Origin: Planctomycetota bacterium | Lineage (GTDB): Bacteria > Planctomycetota > SZUA-567 > H5-PLA8 | Assembly: GCA_015075375.1 (NCBI GenBank) | Contig: JABTUM010000002.1 | Coordinates: 1,041,393 to 1,105,392, forward strand | Length of the DNA stretch: 64,000 nt | Direction: 5' to 3' | In this document: positions 34,390 through 42,246 of the stretch, piece after piece | Numbering within the stretch: the stretch's first letter is position 1 | How the letters are laid out: every line of letters starts with the position of its first letter | Position numbers and translations under genes: made by a program | The notes under the pieces: model-generated | What the model was told of the DNA's origin: nothing | Seen by the model: the letters and a program-made list of their open reading frames with translations, nothing else | The model's database searches: none

Positions 34390-35826
34390 ATGGCTAAATC
34401 GGGCTTGAATGTGATCGTGATCTGCAACGATACGCTGCGGGCGGACGTGGTGGATCACTCGTGGGAAGACCGCGTCGAGATGCCGAACGTGGACCGCTTG
34501 CGTGCGGAGGGGTTCAGCTTCACGCGCGCGTACGGCGACGGGTACCCGACGGTGCCCAGCCGGCGCGGGTTCTACACGGGACGCCGCGCGTACCCGTGGA
34601 ATCACGACATCGACGACCGCGGCAGCGTCCCGAACCTCGTGGGCTGGCACGCGATCCCCGGCGAGTACACGACGCTGGCGGAGACGCTGAGCGAACACGG
34701 ACGCCTGACGGGGCTGGTCGCGGATCTGTACCACCTGTTCAAGCCGACGATGAACTTCACGCGCGGGTTCGCTTCGTACGATTACATCCGCGGGCAGGAG
34801 AACGACCGGACGCGCAGCGGGCCGTTGAGCGAGATCGACCTGAAGCCGCACGTGCATCCGGACGAGACGGACCTGAAGCGCCACGGCGGGCTGGTGCAGT
34901 ACCTCCTGAACATTAAGGATCGCAAAACCGAAGAAGATTACTTCGCGCCGAAGGTCTTCCGCAGCGCCGCGAAATGGATCGACGACAACGTGAACCAAGG
35001 CCCGTGGATGCTCTGGGTGGACAGCTTCACGCCGCACGAGTTCTGGGACCCGCCGAAGGCGTTCGCCGACCGCTACTTCAAGAAGGACGGCGTGGTCGAT
35101 TACACCTATCCGCAGTTCTTCCAGCAGCGCTTCAAGTTCAACGCCGACGAGATCGCGCGAACGAAGGCGCTGTACTACGGGTACTGCACCTTCATGGACA
35201 AGTGGGTCGGACACCTGCTCAAGAAGCTGGACGATCACAAGCTGTGGGACGAGACGGTGGTGGTTTTCACGAGCGATCACGGCACGGAATTGTGGGACCG
35301 CGGGCAGTTCGGCAAGAGCGGTTCGCGGCTGTACGACTACAACAGCCGGATCAACATGGTCGTGCGGCATCCGGACAAACGCTTTCACGGCAAGAGCAGC
35401 GATGCGTTCGCGATGAACATCGACCTCGCGCCGACGATCTGTAAGTGGATGGGCGTCGAGAGCCAGGAACCGTTCGACGGGCACGACCTGATGCCGATCC
35501 TGAACGGCGCGAAGGACGAGGTACGCGACCATGTGATCGCGGCGTGGAGCCAGCATGCGTTCGTGCGGCAAGGGCATTGGCATTACCTCGTCGATACGTA
35601 CGATCCGGCCAAACAGACGGAGCTTTACGACCTGAAATCGGACCCGAAATGCCGCGAGAATCTGGCGGCGTCGCGCCCGGAAGTGGTGAAAGAACTGCGC
35701 GGGAAGCTGGAGCGCTACTTGGGCGCGCCGCTGCCGGCCGTATACAAACACCAATCCCGCCCTGGCCGCGCGCCGGGCTTGGGGAATTTTTATCAGAAGT
35801 GGGAGCAGAGCAATTTGGGGAGTTAA
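34390..35826 (+). CDS. Sulfatase-fold hydrolase with Thr at the nucleophile position
   Basis: A 478-residue protein of the alkaline-phosphatase/sulfatase superfamily. The N-terminal CNDTLRADV metal motif and FTSDHGTELWD near residue 300 are kept. The formylglycine motif reads Thr54-Val-Pro-Ser-Arg58, with Thr replacing Cys or Ser. Thr nucleophiles occur in nucleotide pyrophosphatases, phosphonoacetate hydrolases and related enzymes. A phosphodiester or phosphonate substrate is therefore possible, or the protein is an inactive sulfatase. AAGGA precedes the ATG. It probably belongs to the GntR-sulfatase operon. Confidence 0.75.
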   Translation: MAKSGLNVIVICNDTLRADVVDHSWEDRVEMPNVDRLRAEGFSFTRAYGDGYPTVPSRRGFYTGRRAYPWNHDIDDRGSVPNLVGWHAIPGEYTTLAETLSEHGRLTGLVADLYHLFKPTMNFTRGFASYDYIRGQENDRTRSGPLSEIDLKPHVHPDETDLKRHGGLVQYLLNIKDRKTEEDYFAPKVFRSAAKWIDDNVNQGPWMLWVDSFTPHEFWDPPKAFADRYFKKDGVVDYTYPQFFQQRFKFNADEIARTKALYYGYCTFMDKWVGHLLKKLDDHKLWDETVVVFTSDHGTELWDRGQFGKSGSRLYDYNSRINMVVRHPDKRFHGKSSDAFAMNIDLAPTICKWMGVESQEPFDGHDLMPILNGAKDEVRDHVIAAWSQHAFVRQGHWHYLVDTYDPAKQTELYDLKSDPKCRENLAASRPEVVKELRGKLERYLGAPLPAVYKHQSRPGRAPGLGNFYQKWEQSNLGS

Positions 35827-35983
35827 GAGCAAGCAGCAGGCAACAGTTGATCGCAGGGCGCGCATGCAAGGCGCGTGCGAGGCGCATGCAAGGCTCGGGC
35901 TGCGAACGGCCGCAGCGCCGCGGCGCCGGCCGGATATCACAGCCGTTGGGCGGGGCACGCGGAGGCCATAACAAAAACGCAAA

Positions 35984-35999
35984 TGTTCCACGTGGAACA
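35984..35999. promoter_or_regulatory. parS-like centromere site
   Basis: TGTTCCACGTGGAACA is a perfect 16-bp palindrome. It equals the chromosomal parS form known from Pseudomonas and close to the general ParB consensus. It is embedded in a 20-bp perfect palindrome (35982-36001). No parA, parB or rsmG is in the window. Such sites usually cluster near the replication origin. Confidence 0.65.
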
Positions 36000-36435
36000 T
36001 TCACGATGCGAAGCGAGGTGCTCTTGTGCGGCAGCATTTCGGACCTGTTTTAAGGAGTTATAAGAACAAAAAGGCTGTCTATACCACCTCGCGCACGTCG
36101 CGCAAAAATTTGATCCTGCCATAAAACTGCTATAAATCGCTGCTGCAAAGCGTATATTTGCACGCAGGTGCTTAGCGCCTGGCCGGCTATGCGCGAGGGG
36201 CTGAACAGGTGCAAGCGGTTCGGAGGCCCCAAAAGCGCGGCCTTCCGTGGCCTTTGGCGTCCGGCGGCGCAGGGCGCTTTCGCGTGTGCGTAAGTGGGTG
36301 CGGTTGTTTGGGGTTTTCTTGTTTCGGCGCGCGGGGCGAGTGCCTAGCATGCGTGCGATGGGGTTGACGTTGGCGTATGCCGTGAGGTTGTGTGTGCGTG
36401 TACGCCGTAAGGCCCGTTGGGCCGGCAGAGTTTAG

Positions 36436-36881
36436 CCCCGGGCGAAAGCCCGGGGGAATGGCGGGTTTGGAGGTAGAGCCCCGTAGGGGCGGCAGAACGG
36501 AATGGTTTCCGGTTCACGGCCAGATTGCGGGCGGGGAGCGGGCGGCGTTCGGCGGGTGCTGTTCACGGCTGGATCCGGTCGCTTACGCATTGGGTAGGTT
36601 GGGCGGCGGGCGGTGTTGTTCTGTCGCCCCGCTGGGGCTTACGCGCTTCGCGCCGCTTCGTCCCACGGCTTGCGCCGTGGGCTAAATTCTGTCGCCCCGC
36701 TGGGGCAAACGGCAAACGGCGAATCGCAAACAGCGAACGGCGAGCGGCGAACGGCGAACGGCGAACGGCGAACGGCAACGGGCCACAACCCTTTCAGGGT
36801 TGGACGGCGGTGGGGGTCGTGGTCCCAGGGTAGCGCCTGCGGCGCAACCCTGGGCTTTGGTGCTCAACCTCTTCGAGGTTG
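36436..36881. repeat. Array of intergenic hairpin repeats
   Basis: At least eight short inverted repeats are packed in 446 bp. They lie at 36436-36455 (8-bp stem, GAAA loop), 36478-36490, 36626-36638, 36662-36681, 36694-36706, 36786-36802, 36824-36854 and 36865-36881. The three GCCCC/GGGGC hairpins share a core, and a 20-bp segment (36619-36638 and 36687-36706) is duplicated exactly. The phrase GGTTGGACGGCG follows two of the hairpins. It resembles REP-type palindromic elements dispersed in some planctomycete-like genomes. Confidence 0.65.
36706..36780. repeat. Degenerate tandem repeat, 7-bp unit GAACGGC
   Basis: About ten copies of a 7-bp unit (GAACGGC, with AAACGGC and GAGCGGC variants) in direct tandem, between two hairpins of the array. 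The last copies are identical, suggesting recent slippage. No spacers, so it is not a CRISPR. Confidence 0.7.
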
Positions 36882-36971
36882 GACGGCGACGGCACCGCCT
36901 CTAACTACACCTTGGCAAGGAGGAGAGAGAGGCTCGGCCAGGAGCATGCCCACCGTGCTTGCTCCTGGGCG

Positions 36972-37038
36972 CCCAACAAACGAACCTGCCGCTCACCCGC
37001 TCACCCATCAAACGAACCTACCGCCCACCCGCCCCTCA
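36972..37038. repeat. Left border repeats of the AT-rich island
   Basis: Two copies of a ~32-bp repeat at 36972-37003 and 37006-37038, sharing CAAACGAACCT followed by a C-rich CACCCG part. A third copy lies at 41206-41238 beyond the nuclease and IS element. The left copy 36972-37003 and the right copy match at 29 of 32 positions by eye. Confidence 0.65.
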
Positions 37039-38412
37039 CCTTGCATAATGTTGCAGATCTATTCTAAAGGGTCTAGTATCCACACGCTGTTAGCTGTTTA
37101 CCTTGTATACCCTCCATTGGGAGTCTCAATCATGGATTTACTCACAAAGGAGCAAAGGCAACGAGCACTCGAAGCCATGAAGGAATATCTAAGTGCGCCA
37201 AAGAATCCAGATGGGAAAACACCGTTTGAACGACAAACTTGGCGAGACCATGAACGCACTCGGTTGATTACTCAGGATCTACAACCGCTTCTTGAGAGCT
37301 TCTTAAGAGGTGATATGCCACTTGAGGAGTTCAAGTCCTCGATAGATGGCATTAACAAACGCCACGAGCATTGGGGTTTCAAGGGCATCAAAGGACAGAT
37401 GTTTTTTAATATGCTCGTCAATGTTGCTACAAACAGTAAGGAGTGTGACGAAGAATTGAAATCAGCTTTGGCCCTGCCTAATAATGAAGATGTCGCACGG
37501 AATCGCATAAGAGCTTTCGCAGATTATGTAAGGCGAATTGGAGAGAAGCATGTTAACAACGGAGGCACTCACTACCAAAAACCAAAGGTCGGTAGTGTTC
37601 CATTTTTTCTGTCATATTTTTGGCAAATTCAAAATCATCGCGCTTGGCCTGTGTATTACACAAATTCTGTTAATACAATGTCAGACTTAAATCTATGGGA
37701 AGAAGGGGAAGATATTTCTGAGAACTACATTGAATACAAGAAGATGCATGAAGTATTGTCAAATCTTTTTACACAGGCTTCGGGGAAGACCTTTGACTTG
37801 TACGGAGTGGAGCATGTTTTTTGGTTCAAAGGGGGCAATCCATTTGGCGAGAACAAGCCACTTAAGCAATCTCCTCCATCGCCTTCTTATGGGGATTCCA
37901 AAGTTACGAAAGTAGTCTCCGAAATTAGCACCTCCAGTGGCAAGTTACCAGACAGCTACGTTCCACCCGTAGTATCGATCCTCCCACAAATGGCGCTCCA
38001 TTCCCCCGAACTGGTCAATGCCGCGAAGGCATCTGGCACAAGTCTCGATCGCGCATTTGAAAAGAGCATTAACGCCTGCTTGACCATTCTTGGATACGAG
38101 ACTGCATTGTTAGGTCAAGGACAAGGTAGGGTGCCGGATGGAAGAGCAGTTGATTCCGACAACCGGTACGCAATTCTCTGGGATGCAAAGGTTAGAAGCG
38201 AAGGCTATCGAATGGGAAGTGACGACAGGGCAATTCGTGAGTATGTACTGACCCAAAGCCGAGATCTAAAACGAACGCACTCCATTCGGAATATTTACTA
38301 TGCAATCATTTCGAGTAGTTTTTCTGATGACTTTGATGATGCGATAAGAATGCTTAAAATGGAAACTGATATCAACGAGGTTTGTCTAATTGAAGCTTCG
38401 GCATTAGTTGCA

Positions 38413-38420
38413 ATTGTAGA
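38413..38420. repeat. Target site duplication of IS66, left copy
   Basis: ATTGTAGA, repeated at 40947-40954, directly outside the left terminal inverted repeat. An 8-bp duplication is the length expected for IS66-family elements. Confidence 0.9.
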
Positions 38421-38453
38421 GGGACCGTTCGTTTATCCCGTGCCTGCGAGTTG
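38421..38453. repeat. IS66 left terminal inverted repeat
   Basis: Pairs with 40914-40946; the outer 21 bp are identical. The tnpC stop codon (38433-38435) lies inside it. Confidence 0.85.
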
Positions 38454-40043
38454 AGCGGGTGAGCGGTCCGGCTTGTCGATCGGCAGGGGCGGTAGTTGCT
38501 TCCAGCGGGAGGGGATCAGTTCCCGCGCCGGCGTATCGGTGCCTGCGACGCGCCGGATGACATCGACGAGGTACACGTACGGATCGATGCCATGAGCGAC
38601 GCAGCTGCGGATCAAGCCGTAGAGCACCAGGGCGCTCTTCAAGCCCTCTCGGCTGCCGAAGAACAACCAGTTGCGCCGGCCCACGCCCACCACGTGGAAC
38701 TCCGCTTCGCTCAGGTTGTTGTCCAGCCGCAGCCGGCCGTCTTCCAGGAAGCGCTTCAACGCGGACCATTGGTTGACCACGTAGTTCAGCGCCTTCTTGA
38801 AGCTCGACTCCAAGGGCTCCGCGTCGCGCTGCCGGGCCACCCAAGCGCCGATGCGCGCCAGCAACGGACGTGAAGCCAACAGTCTCAATACCCAGCGCGC
38901 CTTTGGCGTCAGCTTCGCTTCGTCCGCCGCGTCCTCCACGGCGTACAGCTTCCCGATCAGCCGCAGCATCGGCCTGGCCCGCGCATCGACCAGCGCCACT
39001 TCTTCGAACTTCCGAAATACGTGCGACCAGCAGCCTACTTCGATGCGCACGCCGTCCGCAAACAGCCCGTCGTAGACCCCGCACGCGTCCACCTGCACGT
39101 ACCCGGTGTGCGCGCCCAAGATCTCGCGCGCCGCGTCTGCCGTGCGCGAGGGGGTATGCTTGAACACGATCTCCCGGCCGCTCTGCCCGTCCCCCAGCAG
39201 CACCCAGACCCGCACCGTATCGCAGACCCCGGGCGCCAGCACCCGCACGACCGTATCGTCGGCGAAGCGCACCGGCCCGGCGCGGATCGTCTCCTCCTGC
39301 GCCCGCGCCAGCGGCCGCAGCAACTCGCCCAGCCAGACCATCCACTGGCACAGCGTCGAACGCGCGAGCGGACAGCCCAGTTCCGCGAACGAGCGCTCGA
39401 TCCGGTACAGCGTCAGGTGGTTATGCAGCCGGTCCACTGCGATGCGCGCCAGCACGCTCGGGCTGGCCGCGCACTTCGGGAAGACTTTCGAGATCCCGCC
39501 CACCGTCGCCAGGCGCGTCTCGCCGTCGAGGGTCGTGTACAACACCACCGGACGCCTATGCACGATGACCTTCGGCTCGGGCCTCGGCAGGACCAACTCT
39601 TCGCACGTATCGTGGTCGATCACTTGGTAGCCGTGCGCCGGGTCGTAGTCGGGCAGGTCCCGCATCGGATCGAGCGTGTAGTCCTGGACCTCGCGCGGCA
39701 GATGCGCGGGGAGCTTGCGCCGGCCGCCGCGGCTCTTGCGCCGGGAAGAGCGGCCTGAGGGAGGCTCCTCGTCGTCCTCGCCGGAGCCGTCTTCGTCCTC
39801 ACCGCCGTCGGATGCTTCCGAAGGCGCCGGGGGCGTCAGGCCCGCCGCCAGGTCCAACAAGGGTTGGCCCTGGAGCAGTTCCCGCCGCACGGCGCTGGAG
39901 CGATCCTGCGCGACGTACTTCATCAGCAGCCGTTCCAGTTCCAGAATGCGTGATTCGGCGCGCTTGCGGCGTTCCTCCGCTTGCACGCAACGCCGCACCA
40001 ACTCGTCCGGCGGCAAGGAAGAAAGATCGCGAGAAGCGCTCAT
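38433..40043 (-). CDS. tnpC: IS66 family transposase TnpC
   Basis: A 536-residue transposase of the IS66 family. An N-terminal leucine-rich helical segment (about 10-50) is followed by an acidic/Arg-rich linker. Next come a zinc-finger-like region, here with reduced Cys, and the DDE-type catalytic core (FADDTVVRV, YVQVDACGVYDGL, and the RLDNNLSEAEFHVVGVGRRNWLFFGSREGL block with the catalytic Glu). It cuts and joins DNA at the element ends. The start is ATG 40043 (MSASRDLSS); the longer frame overlaps tnpB. The stop lies inside the left inverted repeat. Confidence 0.92.
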   Translation of the reverse strand: MSASRDLSSLPPDELVRRCVQAEERRKRAESRILELERLLMKYVAQDRSSAVRRELLQGQPLLDLAAGLTPPAPSEASDGGEDEDGSGEDDEEPPSGRSSRRKSRGGRRKLPAHLPREVQDYTLDPMRDLPDYDPAHGYQVIDHDTCEELVLPRPEPKVIVHRRPVVLYTTLDGETRLATVGGISKVFPKCAASPSVLARIAVDRLHNHLTLYRIERSFAELGCPLARSTLCQWMVWLGELLRPLARAQEETIRAGPVRFADDTVVRVLAPGVCDTVRVWVLLGDGQSGREIVFKHTPSRTADAAREILGAHTGYVQVDACGVYDGLFADGVRIEVGCWSHVFRKFEEVALVDARARPMLRLIGKLYAVEDAADEAKLTPKARWVLRLLASRPLLARIGAWVARQRDAEPLESSFKKALNYVVNQWSALKRFLEDGRLRLDNNLSEAEFHVVGVGRRNWLFFGSREGLKSALVLYGLIRSCVAHGIDPYVYLVDVIRRVAGTDTPARELIPSRWKQLPPLPIDKPDRSPAQLAGTG

Positions 40044-40090
40044 GCCTGTCAGACGAACGTGCGCGCGATTTGCATGCCGAAATCTGGGGC

Positions 40091-40471
40091 TCAAACTTCC
40101 AGCGGCGGCGTGCGCGCCGAACGCGCCTGTTCCAGGCTGAAGCGCTTGCGCCGCCGGACGCCCTTCCACTCCAACCCCTCCAGCAGGAACGCCACCTCCG
40201 CCGCATTCAGTTCCACGCCGGGTCCCTCGCAACGCGGCCAATGGAAGCGGCCCTGTTCGAGCCGCTTGTACCAGATCGCCAGACCCGTGCGGTCGAAGTA
40301 CAGGATCTTCAGCTTGTCGGCGCGTTTGTTCCGAAAACAGTACAGGTGCCCGCTCAATGGGTCGGCCTGCAAGCCTTCGCGTACCATCCCGCTCAAACCC
40401 GTGAACGAACGGCGCATGTCCGCGGGCTCCCGCGCCAGGAAGATGCGCACCGTCGCCGGAATCAGGACCAT
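40091..40471 (-). CDS. tnpB: IS66 accessory protein TnpB (IS66 Orf2 family)
   Basis: A 126-residue protein of the IS66 Orf2 family: VRIFLAREPADMRRSFTGLSGMV, then LYCFRNKRADKLKILYFDRTGLAIWYKRLEQGRF. It is required with TnpA and TnpC for transposition. The ATG at 40471 overlaps the end of tnpA (stop 40462) by 10 bases, typical of coupled translation in IS66 elements. Confidence 0.92.
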   Translation of the reverse strand: MVLIPATVRIFLAREPADMRRSFTGLSGMVREGLQADPLSGHLYCFRNKRADKLKILYFDRTGLAIWYKRLEQGRFHWPRCEGPGVELNAAEVAFLLEGLEWKGVRRRKRFSLEQARSARTPPLEV

Positions 40472-40857
40472 CGCGCCGCGCCCGACAAGAGCCCCACCAA
40501 CTCCCGCAGGCGCGAGACGGATGGACGCTTGCGAAAGCGCAGCCGCACCCCGCCCGCGCCCTCGATCTCGAACGCCCACTCACCGGCTTGAGCCTCCGAC
40601 AAGCGCACCGGCACGAAGGCCGCGACGCTGCTCGCCGCGGGCACGCCGGCCGAAGCGCTCCGCTTTAACCGGCGGCGCGGCCGAGCTTGTGGAGGCGCTC
40701 CGCCGCCCGCTTCAAGCCGGCGCTTCCACCAGGAAAAATGCTGCTTCGTAAGGCCGTGGCGACGGCAGTAGGCCGCCTGGGTCAGACCGCTGCGCTTCCA
40801 CGCCGACAAATGCTTGCGCCAAACTTCGGCGCGCACCACCCGCTTGCCCGAATCCAT
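40462..40857 (-). CDS. tnpA: IS66 accessory protein TnpA (helix-turn-helix)
   Basis: A 131-residue protein. The N-terminal helix-turn-helix region (RKHLSAWKRSGLTQAAYCRRHGL, about residues 14-36) is typical of IS66 TnpA, followed by a Arg-rich linker and a C-terminal RLREL segment. It is first in the element on the minus strand and overlaps tnpB by 10 bases. Confidence 0.85.
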   Translation of the reverse strand: MDSGKRVVRAEVWRKHLSAWKRSGLTQAAYCRRHGLTKQHFSWWKRRLEAGGGAPPQARPRRRLKRSASAGVPAASSVAAFVPVRLSEAQAGEWAFEIEGAGGVRLRFRKRPSVSRLRELVGLLSGAARWS

Positions 40858-40913
40858 CGCCCGCCCCCCCCCGATACGTGCGCAAACCAGGGGCGCAGAC
40901 TACTTCACGATTA

Positions 40914-40946
40914 CAACTCGGGAAGACGGGATAAACGAACGGTCCC
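40914..40946. repeat. IS66 right terminal inverted repeat
   Basis: The reverse complement matches the left end at 38421-38453 with the outermost 21 bp identical. Confidence 0.85.
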
Positions 40947-40954
40947 ATTGTAGA
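40947..40954. repeat. Target site duplication of IS66, right copy
   Basis: ATTGTAGA, identical to 38413-38420. Confidence 0.9.
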
Positions 40955-41063
40955 TGCCAAGCTGCGTGAACCACGCGGGTTAAGCCTTGGGCCAGATGGA
41001 CTTCAACGCCTCTTTAGCTCCAGCGGGGTGTTATCGATCGAGAGAGTTCGTGAGCTATTATAG
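40955..41063 (+). pseudogene. Displaced 3' end of the FokI-like nuclease gene
   Basis: When joined after codon 429 of the nuclease (Val, ending at 38418) with the split codon GA+T, this 109-base piece reads in frame for 36 residues and ends with TAG at 41061-41063. The restored tail begins DAKLREPRGLSLGP and continues DGLQRLFSSSGVLSIERVR. That is the pattern of the FokI-type C-terminus (NGAVLSVEELLIGG-like segment and final EVR helix). It has no start of its own. Confidence 0.85.
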
Positions 41064-41205
41064 ATAGACCAATGTTATTGAAGTACACATTGCCAGAAAT
41101 GACTAGTGGGTGTTTAGGCGAGAACTATGCGTTCCACGAATCAAGCGTTGTGGGTTTACTCCCTAGTCAACTTGGCCATGAGCAAAATTCTACCGGCATC
41201 CTCCA

Positions 41206-41238
41206 CCCAACAAACGAACCTACTGCCCACCCGCTCAA
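41206..41238. repeat. Right border repeat of the AT-rich island
   Basis: Begins CCCAACAAACGAACCT and ends ACCCGCTCAA. Near-identical to 36972-37003 in the same orientation, so the AT-rich segment with nuclease and IS lies between direct repeats. Confidence 0.65.
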
Positions 41239-41273
41239 TTAAGGGCCTGCCGAATACCCTCCCTCATCCCTAC

Positions 41274-41292
41274 CCTCTCCCTGAGGGAGAGG
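41274..41292. repeat. REP-like palindrome
   Basis: CCTCTCCCTGAGGGAGAGG, two 9-base arms around a central G. This kind of intergenic palindrome is common in many bacteria. No T run follows on either strand, so it is not a clear terminator. Confidence 0.6.
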
Positions 41293-41340
41293 AATAAATT
41301 CAACGGTTTCTCCGACAGACCCTCAATCGCGGGCCTCTTC

Positions 41341-42246
41341 TCACCGTCCGCGCGCGGCGGAAAGGCCAATCAGGATCAGGCCTGCGACGATCACGGCCGA
41401 GGCCAGGATACGGGTGCGGCCGCCGGGTTCTTTCAGCAGCGAGATTCCGGCTAGGACGCCCAGCACGATGGAAAACTGGCGCATCGCGGCGACGTAGGAA
41501 ACTTGCGTCGAAAGCGCATACGCCCAAAGAATGAGCAGATAGGTTCCGAAGATGAGGAGCCCCACGGTCAGCGCGCGGCGGCCTTCGAGCGTCCAGACGC
41601 GGCGGAAGGTTTCGGGTTCGGTGACGAAGCGCGCGCCGAGGGCTAGCGCGACGGTGCTGCTCAACCATTCCAAATAGCCGTACAGAAACGCGGCTTGCGG
41701 GCGCGGGTAGCGTTCGACCATGTAGCTCATGCCGATGTCGTCGATCAACGTGTAGCCGCTGGACGCCAGCGCCGCGAAGATCGCCCACGCGCTGGCGCGG
41801 TTGAGGTAGTCCTTGAGCCGGACGCCGTTCCCGGGCTGCCACGGCAGCAGGAAGCAGCCGAAGACGACCAGCACGATGCCCACGGCGGCGGGCCAGGAGG
41901 GCCAGAGTCCGCGCAAGGTTCCGGCCAGCAGGAGCACGAAGATCGGCGTGGTGCGGACGAGCGGGTAGACGACCGAGATATCGCCGAGGCGGTAGGCTTT
42001 GACGAGCCCCAGGTAATAGGCGGCTTGAAAGCAGCCGGTGACGGCGAGGCAGAGGAAAAGTTCCGGGCGGGCTTGGAGCACTCCGGCGCCGTCGCAGAAC
42101 CAGAAGACCGGGAGGCCGGCGGCCAGCACGCCGAGGCTGCCGAGCAGAAAGAAGTTCAAGCCTTTGCTGGACTGCTTGGTCCACAGGTTCCAGGTGGCGT
42201 GGCTGACGCAGGAGATCAGGACCAGCACGATGGCCAGGGGGCTCAT
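41341..42246 (-). CDS. DMT-superfamily (EamA-like) transporter
   Basis: A 301-residue polytopic membrane protein with about ten hydrophobic helices in two EamA-like halves (SHATWNLWTKQSS near the start; VYPLVRTTPIFVLLL; RQFSIVLGVLAGISLLKEP in the second half). It is probably a small-metabolite exporter. The start is ATG 42246 with GGAAG upstream; a GTG 7 codons earlier has no SD. The neighbouring gene on the opposite strand is an EEP-type hydrolase. Substrate unknown. Confidence 0.8.
   Translation of the reverse strand: MSPLAIVLVLISCVSHATWNLWTKQSSKGLNFFLLGSLGVLAAGLPVFWFCDGAGVLQARPELFLCLAVTGCFQAAYYLGLVKAYRLGDISVVYPLVRTTPIFVLLLAGTLRGLWPSWPAAVGIVLVVFGCFLLPWQPGNGVRLKDYLNRASAWAIFAALASSGYTLIDDIGMSYMVERYPRPQAAFLYGYLEWLSSTVALALGARFVTEPETFRRVWTLEGRRALTVGLLIFGTYLLILWAYALSTQVSYVAAMRQFSIVLGVLAGISLLKEPGGRTRILASAVIVAGLILIGLSAARGR

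Larger units (their letters stand above)
35827..37131. other. Gene-free region of about 1.3 kb with a parS-like site and repeats
   Basis: No convincing gene. It contains the parS-like palindrome (35984-35999), an unstructured stretch, an array of G+C-rich hairpins (36436-36881), a short tandem repeat (about 36706-36780), and two copies of a border repeat (36972-37038). At 37041 the composition turns clearly AT-rich, marking the start of the acquired island. Confidence 0.6.
37132..38454 (+). pseudogene. FokI-like restriction endonuclease gene, 3' end displaced by IS66
   Basis: A 440-residue open frame. N-terminal ~290 residues: mostly helical, unrecognised, with possible DNA-binding roles. 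C-terminal part: FokI-type PD-(D/E)xK cleavage domain, with VPDGRA (Asp336) and ILWDAK (Asp351, Lys353), then a D-x-x-I-x-EYV segment as in FokI. The codons are AT-rich, unlike neighbours, so it was probably acquired. An IS66-type element starts at 38421, so the last 11 codons (EGPFVYPVPAS) belong to the element. Removing the element and one copy of the 8-bp duplication continues the frame for 36 residues at 40955-41063, giving a 465-residue protein. Possibly inactivated. No methyltransferase is in the window. GGGAG precedes the ATG. Confidence 0.7.
38421..40946. mobile_element. Complete IS66-family insertion sequence
   Basis: A 2526-bp element. The terminal inverted repeats are 33 bp: the first 21 bp are identical (GGGACCGTTCGTTTATCCCG plus T), then five mismatches, then seven matches. 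The 8-bp duplication ATTGTAGA flanks it. It carries the three standard genes tnpA, tnpB and tnpC on the minus strand with full-length frames, so it may be active. The ends begin GGGA rather than the GTAA typical of the family. It inserted into a FokI-like nuclease gene. Confidence 0.92.

Noticed and set aside
34375..36000. 541-codon minus-strand open frame starting at the parS-like site (MFHVEH)
   Set aside because: Shadow of the sulfatase-fold gene. The Met-Phe-His-Val-Glu start comes from the palindrome itself, not from rsmG or another gene.
36706..36780. Possible CRISPR array
   Set aside because: The repeat is a 7-bp tandem unit without spacers.
36613..37131. Upstream extension of the nuclease open frame through the repeat region
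   Set aside because: It translates hairpin and tandem repeats into low-complexity peptide. The nuclease starts at ATG 37132 behind a GGGAG.
37132..41063. A methyltransferase partner for the nuclease
   Set aside because: No DPPY, NPPY or PCQ/ENV motif-bearing protein was seen in this window on either strand; the nuclease is an orphan here.
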